From Bacteroidota bacterium (lineage in GTDB: Bacteria; Bacteroidota; Bacteroidia; UBA8524), in the NCBI GenBank assembly GCA_006226545.1, contig SBGR01000028.1:1-64000 (forward strand): a DNA stretch of 64,000 nucleotides, given 5' to 3'. The translations under genes were made by a program, and so were the position numbers. Below are positions 43,838-50,867 of the stretch, piece after piece. Numbering within the stretch: the stretch's first letter is position 1; every line of letters begins with the position of its first letter. The notes below the pieces were generated by a model that was given only the letters and a program-made list of their open reading frames with translations, had not been told where the DNA came from and searched no databases.

Positions 43838-45148
43838 TTATCCAATTGAGGGTGCAAGATGCGCAGAAAGCGAAGGAGAAAGGTGCTGTTTCCAAAATCG
43901 CTGCAACTCATCTTGTTCTTTGCTGTCTGATTGTCCTGTAACTGGAACAAACTGAAACTTGGATTTGTTTTGCTTCATCATGCTAGGATAAACTTCCACG
44001 TGTTTGAGTTCAGGATTGGATTTATCGCTTGAAAAATACAGTTTGAAACCGAGGTGGAAATGACACCAGGTAAAGATATCGTAGGCTACAAAATCACCTT
44101 GACTGTAGATGCAAAGTCCTTTTTTGGCTTGTCCGGATTTTATACCGGTATAGCTATAGTATTCGGGTGCTTGCGGGTTATGAGGATGGGATCCCAGGAT
44201 GGCATCGGGCTCACAGAGCTCAAAGATGCGGTGCATGATTTCGGTGGTATGTTCGGAAGGATAGGCTTGGTAGGCATTTCCGGTATGCAAGGAAAGCAAC
44301 ACAACGTCGGCTTGAGCGCGCGCTTCTTGCACTAATTTATCCAATTCGCTTAAGTCGCAATTTGGAAGGTTGAAGTCGCCAAGGTTCACCAAGTGTTTTT
44401 CTTCTTCCTTGATTTGAATGGCATTGAGGCAATAGGTGGCAGCTACAAAGGCAAAGCGAATTCCTTCACGTTCCACGATGGCGATGCGTTTTTCTTCCGT
44501 GGCCTGTGTTCCTGTGCTTTGAATGTTTTTCTGATCGAGGAATTGAAGGGTTTCAATAAGTCCGTCGGCACCTTGATCCAGACTGTGGTTATTGGCGGTG
44601 CTCAGCACATCGTGGCCTTTGTATTGTCCGTTTCCATTGAAGATATGGAACATTTCTTCGGTACCGTTGAAGTACATATTGGAGAGCATAACTTCTGGAA
44701 CGATGCCTGGTTTTTTAGATGGAGCAATGGGTGTTTCGAGGTTAGCGAAAACGATATCGCTAGAGAAATACCAGGGGCCAAGTTTATCCCACAGTTGGGT
44801 ACATGATTCTTTGGTTATCCAAGAATAGGGCATGAGGTCGCCTCCCACACTAATACTGATGCAGCTTTGAAGTTCTTCGGCTTTAGCGAAGGGCAATTTT
44901 TGCGCATGGAAATAGTCTTCTAGCGCTTGGTTCTCGGCTTGTATCGGTGGACGGTAATAGTATTTATAAGCGAAATAGAGTAGGTCGCGGAAGCGATAGC
45001 GTAGCGGGTTTTCCTCGAAGTTGGGAATGGGTCTTTCCCATTCTTTGCCTTTAAATAGGGCGAGAGCAGCACATAAGATGCGAAGGATAAAGCAAAGGAA
45101 TTTGCCCTGAAAGGTTAGCGGCAATACGGCCGGAAAGCGTGCTGGCAT
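43838..45148 (-). CDS. CapA-like metallophosphatase domain protein
   Basis: A 436-residue protein of the CapA/PgsA family. Motifs: SVGGDLMPYSW (metal-binding Asp), FANLETPI, STANNHSLDQGADGL and ILGSHPHNPQAPEYYS. The typical HWG motif is replaced by HTGNAYQ. The N-terminal about 100 residues look membrane-associated rather than secreted. The family is linked to polyglutamate synthesis, but many members act elsewhere. On the minus strand, TAACTTTG (45160-45153) ends 4 nt before the ATG. Confidence 0.82.
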   Translation of the reverse strand: MPARFPAVLPLTFQGKFLCFILRILCAALALFKGKEWERPIPNFEENPLRYRFRDLLYFAYKYYYRPPIQAENQALEDYFHAQKLPFAKAEELQSCISISVGGDLMPYSWITKESCTQLWDKLGPWYFSSDIVFANLETPIAPSKKPGIVPEVMLSNMYFNGTEEMFHIFNGNGQYKGHDVLSTANNHSLDQGADGLIETLQFLDQKNIQSTGTQATEEKRIAIVEREGIRFAFVAATYCLNAIQIKEEEKHLVNLGDFNLPNCDLSELDKLVQEARAQADVVLLSLHTGNAYQAYPSEHTTEIMHRIFELCEPDAILGSHPHNPQAPEYYSYTGIKSGQAKKGLCIYSQGDFVAYDIFTWCHFHLGFKLYFSSDKSNPELKHVEVYPSMMKQNKSKFQFVPVTGQSDSKEQDELQRFWKQHLSPSLSAHLAPSIG

Positions 45149-45179
45149 AGGGCAAAGTTATTGGGCGAAAGGGGCAAAA

Positions 45180-45209
45180 AAAAATCCGAGCACTGAGGCC
45201 CGGATTTTT
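45180..45209 (-). terminator. intrinsic terminator after YceI gene
   Basis: Arms aaaaatccg and cggattttt with a 12-nt loop, plus an A/T run; on the minus strand the T-run lies downstream of the hairpin. It is between the YceI stop and the CapA-like gene's promoter. Confidence 0.8.
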
Positions 45210-45235
45210 CGCTCTTATTTCGAATTGTGTGAATA

Positions 45236-45895
45236 TTACTTGGTAGCTTTAAGGCTAACTTCGAATTCAATCTCGTCTTTGATGAGGTTGTTTTTCAAGA
45301 AGTCTTTTACGCCTTGCTCAGTTTGAGTACCACCCCAAACAATGCCCCACTCGTTTCTGTTGATAACGATTTTAGCATTTGCTTCAACACCAGCTTCAGT
45401 AGTGGTGATGGTAGCTGGGAAAGTGATACCGTTAGTTACACCTTTAATGGTAAGGTTACCGCTAACTTTATGAGTTCCTTCAGCGCCTTCAGTTTTTTCA
45501 ACGCTGCTGATTTCGAATTTTGCAGTTGGGAAGGTATCAACCATGAAGAAGTCTGCACTCTTCAAGTGACCAACCAATTTGCTAGCACCGGTCTCTTCAG
45601 TCAAGTCTGCATTAGAGATAGTGTTCATGTCGATAACGAAGTTACCTGCTTCAATAGCACCGTCTTTAACAGAAAGGCTACCTTCAGAAATTTTTACTGA
45701 ACCAGTGTGAACTGTTTCGGTGATTTTAGCGCCAACCCATTTTACAGAGCTGGTTTCAGTGTTAACCGCGTAAGTAACGGCTTCAGTTGAAGCTTCAGCT
45801 ACGTCTTTAGTTTCTTCCGCTGTTTTCTTGGCTTCACCACAGGCAAAGAACACAGATCCTGCAGCAAAAAGATAGATGAGTTTTTTCATTTTCAT
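45236..45895 (-). CDS. YceI family lipoprotein
   Basis: A 219-residue lipoprotein with signal ending FFACGE (Cys about residue 19 from the first ATG, or 17 from the second). The mature part is a YceI domain: SVKWVGAKI, EGSLSVKDGAIEAGNFVIDM, KLVGHLKSADFFMVDTFP, KFEISSVEK and GNLTIKGVTNGITFPA. YceI proteins bind long polyisoprenoid chains such as isoprenoid quinone precursors in the envelope. Start may be 45895 or 45889. It has a promoter and three phased repeats upstream, and a terminator downstream, so it is a single-gene unit. Confidence 0.9.
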   Translation of the reverse strand: MKMKKLIYLFAAGSVFFACGEAKKTAEETKDVAEASTEAVTYAVNTETSSVKWVGAKITETVHTGSVKISEGSLSVKDGAIEAGNFVIDMNTISNADLTEETGASKLVGHLKSADFFMVDTFPTAKFEISSVEKTEGAEGTHKVSGNLTIKGVTNGITFPATITTTEAGVEANAKIVINRNEWGIVWGGTQTEQGVKDFLKNNLIKDEIEFEVSLKATK

Positions 45896-45910
45896 TTTCA
45901 GATTTGACTA

Positions 45911-45938
45911 CAAAGATAGGAAATAAATGTAAATACAA
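45911..45938 (-). promoter_or_regulatory. promoter of YceI gene
   Basis: On the minus strand TTG (45938-45936), a 17-nt spacer and TATCTTTG (45918-45911). The -7 box matches consensus; the spacer is slightly short. About 15 nt separate it from the start codon. Confidence 0.6.
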
Positions 45939-45961
45939 TAAATGTAATTGTAATAAATGTA
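45922..45961. repeat. three 10-bp direct repeats spaced exactly 15 bp
   Basis: AATAAATGTA occurs three times, at 45922-45931, 45937-45946 and 45952-45961, each start 15 bp from the last. Repeats 1 and 2 lie within the YceI promoter spacer and -33 region. The even phasing suggests binding of an oligomeric regulator, or an AT-rich upstream element. Confidence 0.65.
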
Positions 45962-46077
45962 TTGAAGCTTATAAAGCGTTGAGAATGAGCGTGAAAACTT
46001 TATTGTAAATCGTAATAGGACTTTGATTGGCTGTAAAAAGACATCCCAATTCCTTTCGATAATTTTATCCTAATCCT

Positions 46078-47349
46078 TTGTTGTCGCTAGCGAGTAGCCT
46101 ATTTTCGCAGGCGAAAAATTTCGCTTCATTGAAGTCATCACCTGTCAAGCTGCCACTGGACAAAATAGTCCTCATTTCTACGCTCTATGTGTCGCAGTCT
46201 ATCCCTGTTTCATTTCTAAAGACAGGATTTCAGGTATTCTTAAAACAACAAGGAATTGACTATACCAAGATGACCGGCATTCTTGGCTTGCTCTTATTGC
46301 CTTGGACCATCAAATTTCTTTGGGCTCCCTTAGTAGACCGCTACGGAAACGATGGCATCGGCCATAGAAAATCGTGGATTATTCCTCTTCAGTTATTGGG
46401 TGCCGCGGTTTTGGTGGTCTGTGCTTTTTTACCCTTAGAATCATATCTCTTACAGATAACCTTGCTCTTCTTATTTTATAGTTTCATCTGCGCCACGCAA
46501 GACATGGCCGTGGATGGCTTAGCCGTTTTAACCTTGAACAAACAAGAACACGGCGTTGGCAACGGCATGCAGATGGGCGGGTATTACCTTGGAGAACTTG
46601 TGGGTGGGGCTTTGATTCTGGTACTCTTCAGTATGTTTGGCTGGACAGTAAGTATTTTGGCCTTGGCCGGAGTATTCTTGCTCCCGCTCATTCCTGTTTT
46701 TCTACACAAAGAGCAGAAAAGGGAAATACACGCAGCGAGACCAAAGAACTTTTTAGCAGACAACAAAGGCTACCTAAAACAAGAGTCGAATTGGTGGATT
46801 TTACTGTTGTTCATTTACATGGGCAACCAGATTTTAGCCCGAACCCTCTTACCGAGTATTTTAACGGAACACGGTTGGAGTGCAGATGATGTAGGTTATA
46901 CCGTCGGGCTCTGGGGTAATTCAGCTTCCATGGTGGGAGCTGTTTTGGGTGGATTACTAATGAACAAACTGGGAAGGAAAAATTCCCTGTTGTACTATGG
47001 CCTGCTGAAGATTCCCGCTTTCTTATTGATTTTATTCCTCAACCAAGAAGGGATTTCCATCTGGTGTGTTCGGGGCATAATTATGTTGAACGATTTCATT
47101 GCAGGCATGGCCACAGTGGCCTTGTTTACGGTAATGATGGACAAATGCCGACTCGATTTTCCTGGCACCGACTTCAGCATTCAGCAGTCGTTTAACTCCA
47201 TTGGTGTGCTGGTCTTTGTCATTCTAAGCGGAGTTTTGAAGAAATACGCCGGCCTTGATAACCTTATCTATACTGCGGTGATACTTGGGTTTATCAGCGT
47301 TTGGATAGTGTGGCGTAGGCTGGATCTAGGCGACCGAAGGGATACTTAG
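46078..47349 (+). CDS. major facilitator superfamily transporter (AmpG-like)
   Basis: A 423-residue protein with about 12 hydrophobic helices. KTGFQVFLKQQGIDYTKMTGILGLLLLPWTIKF-like pieces (KFLWAPLVDRYGNDGIGHRKSW, SFICATQDMAVDGLAVLTL) match the AmpG/PAT group, which imports muropeptides or acetyl-CoA. No ATG is available before residue about 60: the reading frame opens after a stop at 46060 and TTG at 46078 is the first start (another TTG is next to it). The 3' end overlaps the convergent kinase gene by 24 nt. Confidence 0.78.
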   Translation: MLSLASSLFSQAKNFASLKSSPVKLPLDKIVLISTLYVSQSIPVSFLKTGFQVFLKQQGIDYTKMTGILGLLLLPWTIKFLWAPLVDRYGNDGIGHRKSWIIPLQLLGAAVLVVCAFLPLESYLLQITLLFLFYSFICATQDMAVDGLAVLTLNKQEHGVGNGMQMGGYYLGELVGGALILVLFSMFGWTVSILALAGVFLLPLIPVFLHKEQKREIHAARPKNFLADNKGYLKQESNWWILLLFIYMGNQILARTLLPSILTEHGWSADDVGYTVGLWGNSASMVGAVLGGLLMNKLGRKNSLLYYGLLKIPAFLLILFLNQEGISIWCVRGIIMLNDFIAGMATVALFTVMMDKCRLDFPGTDFSIQQSFNSIGVLVFVILSGVLKKYAGLDNLIYTAVILGFISVWIVWRRLDLGDRRDT

Positions 47350-48372
47350 AATAAAAGTACTTCCTCTATTTTCACCTTCACTCTCAACCCTTAATGTACC
47401 GTGCATTCGCTCAGAAAACCTCTTGCTTAAGAACAAACCTAAGCCCGTGCTGCTTTCACCTTTGGTGCCCTTTCTGCCACTGGAAGTAAATCGCTCAAAG
47501 AGGCGACGTTGAAGTAGAGGCGGTATTCCCGTACCAAAGTCTTGAACGTGCAATTCAATCATATCGCCATTGCGAACGGATTTCAATTTGATTTCGCCGT
47601 TATCGTGACTGTACTTAATGGCATTGCTGAGCAGGTTATGGATAATGCGTTCTAACATGGTGCGATTGGCTAAGGCAACATGTCCGGCAGAACCCTCCAC
47701 GGTAATTTTCAAATCCTTTTGCTTTAGCGATCGTTCTTGAAGTTTCACCACAAACTCCAATAGGTCGAAACAGTTGATGGCATGGTATTCAATTTCGCTC
47801 GAGTCATACCGTATTAAAGTCAAAGTACTTTCCAGCAAATCGAGCTGCTGGTGTGAGAAGTTTTGAATGTGTTTGATGAGGTCTTTGGTTTCCGTTTCTT
47901 GGGTGCTAAGTTCAATCAAATCAGCCAAGGTAACGATGGTAGAAACAGGCGAGCGAAGGTCGTGAGACATGATAGACAAAAGCTCTTCTCGCCAGCTTTC
48001 CCGTTCTTTTACATCGTGCAGCATTTGCTCAATGTTTTCCAAAAGTATCCCGGCTTCATCCAGATCAAGTGCATCCAATTCATGCTGAATTGTCGTATTG
48101 CGAAGCGGATAGGTTTTAATGAGGTGAACGCTTTTCGTGATGGGCGCCAACAGAGCGAATAAAACCAATAGTGTTATACCGGTGGCCACCAGTGTTAATA
48201 TAAGAATGACGAGGAAATCATTCAGCGGAAAATTCTTGCTACCGCTGTTCAGGTAGTAGGCCAGCATCCCCAGTAAAGGGATATGGATACCCAAAAAGGC
48301 GATAAACAAAAACTTAGCGGCATAGCTCTGCCTGAGCAGTGGTATTTTGTTCAGTAGTTGATAAAGGGGCAC
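47326..48372 (-). CDS. orphan sensor histidine kinase
   Basis: A 348-residue kinase beginning with GTG. Two transmembrane helices (about 20-40 and 52-76), a HAMP-like linker, HisKA with H-box SIMSHDLRSPVSTIV (His about 138), then HATPase with IHNLLSNAIKYSH, VQDFGTGIP and STGLGLFLSKRFSE. No periplasmic sensor domain of size. The H-box sequence resembles that of the TPR kinase at 9909. No response regulator is adjacent. It lies 33 nt from rimK's stop on the same strand, so it may be downstream in that operon. Confidence 0.88.
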   Translation of the reverse strand: MPLYQLLNKIPLLRQSYAAKFLFIAFLGIHIPLLGMLAYYLNSGSKNFPLNDFLVILILTLVATGITLLVLFALLAPITKSVHLIKTYPLRNTTIQHELDALDLDEAGILLENIEQMLHDVKERESWREELLSIMSHDLRSPVSTIVTLADLIELSTQETETKDLIKHIQNFSHQQLDLLESTLTLIRYDSSEIEYHAINCFDLLEFVVKLQERSLKQKDLKITVEGSAGHVALANRTMLERIIHNLLSNAIKYSHDNGEIKLKSVRNGDMIELHVQDFGTGIPPLLQRRLFERFTSSGRKGTKGESSTGLGLFLSKRFSERMHGTLRVESEGENRGSTFILSIPSVA

Positions 48373-48405
48373 GGTTCAATAGTTTCTTAAAATTACGAAG
48401 TTTTC

Positions 48406-49317
48406 TTATACCCCGATTTTATCTTTTGTTTTATTTCCTTTCTGATTTGCCCGTTTTTCAAGGTAGCGAATAATACGTCCGGCGATGTCTTTTTGAGTGG
48501 CCATCTCAATGCCTTCAAGTCCCGGTGAAGAATTAACCTCCATAATCAACGGACCGCGATCTGAAGGGAGCATGTCTACTCCGCAAACCGTCAGGCCTAA
48601 GGCTTTGGCAGCTTTGATAGCAGTAGCCTCTTCTTCTTTGGTTAAGCTGATTAAACTGGCTGTACCACCACGGTGTAAATTGGAGCGAAACTCGCCGTCT
48701 TTAGCGGTACGTTTCATCGCACCTACAACTTTTCCATCTACCACAAAGGCTCTGATATCAGTGCCTTTAGACTCTTTGATAAATTCTTGAATAAGGATAT
48801 TGGTAGAGAGTCCGTGAAATGCCTCAATAACTGACTCAGCAGCTTTTTTGGTTTCTGCTAAAACAACCCCAATGCCTTGTGTTCCTTCTAAAAGCTTAAT
48901 CACTACAGGTGTTCCGCCCACCATCTTGATTAAGTCGCCGGTATCTTTCAAGTTACGCGCAAAACCGGTGATGGGCATGCCTAAACCTTCGCGTGAAAGA
49001 ATCTGCATACTGCGCAGCTTATCTCTTGAGCGGGAAATGGCCTGGCTCTCATTGGCAGAGAATACGTTCATCATTTCAAACTGCCTTACGATGGCCGTAC
49101 CGTAAAAGGTAACCGAAGCACCGATGCGCGGAATGATGGCGTCAATATCCGAAACATCAACACCGTTGTAGTGTATGCTTGGTTTACCTTGACTCATGCC
49201 AACGTAACACTTGAGGTGGTCCATAACCACACATTCATGTCCCCGTTTTTCTGCGGCTTCCACTAATCGGCGAGTAGAATACAGATTTTTGTTTCTGGAA
49301 AGGACGGCTATTTTCAC
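48406..49317 (-). CDS. rimK: RimK-type ATP-grasp ligase
   Basis: A 303-residue ATP-grasp enzyme; matches RimK, the ribosomal protein bS6 glutamate ligase. Features: [60 protein letters not shown], the ATP-grasp lid [20 protein letters not shown] and [15 protein letters not shown], and the metal-binding [26 protein letters not shown]. Its start overlaps the upstream retropepsin-like gene by 4 nt. The substrate (S6 or a peptide) is inferred. Confidence 0.92.
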   Translation of the reverse strand: MKIAVLSRNKNLYSTRRLVEAAEKRGHECVVMDHLKCYVGMSQGKPSIHYNGVDVSDIDAIIPRIGASVTFYGTAIVRQFEMMNVFSANESQAISRSRDKLRSMQILSREGLGMPITGFARNLKDTGDLIKMVGGTPVVIKLLEGTQGIGVVLAETKKAAESVIEAFHGLSTNILIQEFIKESKGTDIRAFVVDGKVVGAMKRTAKDGEFRSNLHRGGTASLISLTKEEEATAIKAAKALGLTVCGVDMLPSDRGPLIMEVNSSPGLEGIEMATQKDIAGRIIRYLEKRANQKGNKTKDKIGV

Positions 49318-49769
49318 TGTTTGGTGTTTTTAATCTTTTTCTGTTTGCTCTTATACGATAGGTTGGAGCGCGATACGTCGACCAGAAATTTCTTCCGGAT
49401 AAAACTACGTCCCAACAGCATCGGGAATTCCATATTGGAGCGATCTCTTAGCGAAATCTCTATGGGGTAAACTGTATTGTATAACTCTATGGTTGTCAGA
49501 ATCACAATGCGATTCTCTTCTTGTCCAAACGAGTTTTTCACCCTTCGCTCTTTGTGAAAAGGGTAGACAAATTCTTGTGTTTCTTGGCCGGTGCTCTCAT
49601 CCAATGGGGTAAAGCGAACAAAGTTTTTTCGGTATCGCTTAAACACTTCGATGTGCGCGCAATGAATCACCGAGGTACGAGCCCCGGTATCAATCTTAGC
49701 CGGTACGCCTTTCAATCCCAACTCAGGGAAATCGACGAGTTCTTTCCAACCGATTTTATTCATGGTCAT
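49314..49769 (-). CDS. RimB-like retropepsin-type peptidase (Zn_protease/PF05618 family)
   Basis: A 151-residue protein. [31 protein letters not shown] carries the DTG-containing pattern IDTGARTS of the PF05618 family, a retropepsin-like fold. In the rimABK system of pseudomonads the RimB protein of this kind works with RimK to trim glutamate tails. Coupling here to rimK (4-nt overlap) supports the same use. Start at 49769 or 49763. Confidence 0.85.
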   Translation of the reverse strand: MTMNKIGWKELVDFPELGLKGVPAKIDTGARTSVIHCAHIEVFKRYRKNFVRFTPLDESTGQETQEFVYPFHKERRVKNSFGQEENRIVILTTIELYNTVYPIEISLRDRSNMEFPMLLGRSFIRKKFLVDVSRSNLSYKSKQKKIKNTKQ

Positions 49770-49804
49770 GTTGCAAGTTAGAAGCTCGGTTTCAGAGCAA
49801 CAAG

Positions 49805-50719
49805 CTAGGAAGGTAAAACTTCTGTTAGCTTAGCTCGTCTTTTCTTTTGCTGCTTCTTTAAAATGGGATGTAAAAATACACTGGTTAGAATCAACAAGGT
49901 TCCAACGTAGAAGCCGGGCGTAAGATCCTCGTATTCATTGAAGATGGCCATGGCCATTAAGATGCCGTAAACAGGCTCTAGGTTAAGCGAAAGGCTGGCG
50001 GTATACGCACTGAGTTCCTTCAAGGCCAATAAAGACAGTATATAAGCTACCGATGTACAGAAGATGGAAAGTACCAGTAACCATAGCCAGTCTTCGGCCG
50101 TTGGGGCAAAAACCATTTCGGGTTGGTACGCAAAGTACAAGGGTAAGAACAGGGAAATAACCAAAAAGCCACTACCCAGTTCCAGTATGGTCATGGTGAA
50201 AGGATTATGTCCTTCCATGTATTTCTTATTCAGGGTGGAGAATATGGCGGCAAGCAATGCAGCAATCAAACCTACAACGATGCCTTCCCAGTAAACTAAA
50301 GTGGCTTGAGTGATGATCACTATTCCAATAAACACCACAAAACCTAAGGCCACTTCCAAAAGGTCAATCTTTCGCTTAAAAAACAAAGGTTCAATAAAGC
50401 TGGTAAACAGCGATGTTGTTGCCAAGCAACTCAAGGCCACGGAGACGTTCGATAACTTGATGGAACCGTAAAAGGTTAGCCAGTGAGCGCAAGTCAAGAT
50501 ACCGATGAACATAAAACGCAGAATCTGCTTTTTCGTCATGCGGCGCATATAAGAAATAGCTCCGGGAACAAGCGCTATGGAGAGCACGGTAATCCAAAGC
50601 CGGTGCCAAACCAAACTCACTTCGCGCAAGCTGATTTCTTTTCCTAAGATGGCGGTAAAGCCAAAAAGGAAAACAGCAATATGCATAAACAGATAGGCCT
50701 TTTTTAGCTCCTTGCTCAC
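49805..50719 (-). CDS. EamA/DMT superfamily transporter
   Basis: A 304-residue permease with about ten hydrophobic helices in two repeats (FMHIAVFLFGFTAILGKEI and LIAALLAAIFSTLNKKYMEG). Start is GTG at 50719, which follows TAAATTCG (minus strand, 50732-50725) by 5 nt. It ends in a basic tail. Substrate unknown. The gap to the retropepsin-like gene (35 nt) suggests it may be upstream of it in one operon. Confidence 0.85.
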   Translation of the reverse strand: MSKELKKAYLFMHIAVFLFGFTAILGKEISLREVSLVWHRLWITVLSIALVPGAISYMRRMTKKQILRFMFIGILTCAHWLTFYGSIKLSNVSVALSCLATTSLFTSFIEPLFFKRKIDLLEVALGFVVFIGIVIITQATLVYWEGIVVGLIAALLAAIFSTLNKKYMEGHNPFTMTILELGSGFLVISLFLPLYFAYQPEMVFAPTAEDWLWLLVLSIFCTSVAYILSLLALKELSAYTASLSLNLEPVYGILMAMAIFNEYEDLTPGFYVGTLLILTSVFLHPILKKQQKKRRAKLTEVLPS

Positions 50720-50867
50720 GATGCGAATTTAAGCGGATTGCAATCACATTTGGTATTCGTCGAAATTCGGCCAAAAATATTCTACTATTGATACATCCAA
50801 GCGGCTTGTCCGTGAATCTAATGTGGAGAATTTCAAAAGATTGACAATTTTTGTAAGAACCCTGACT

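Noticed and set aside
45922-45961. CRISPR array from three phased repeats
   Set aside because: Repeats are 10 bp with 5-bp gaps and lie in a promoter; no cas genes.
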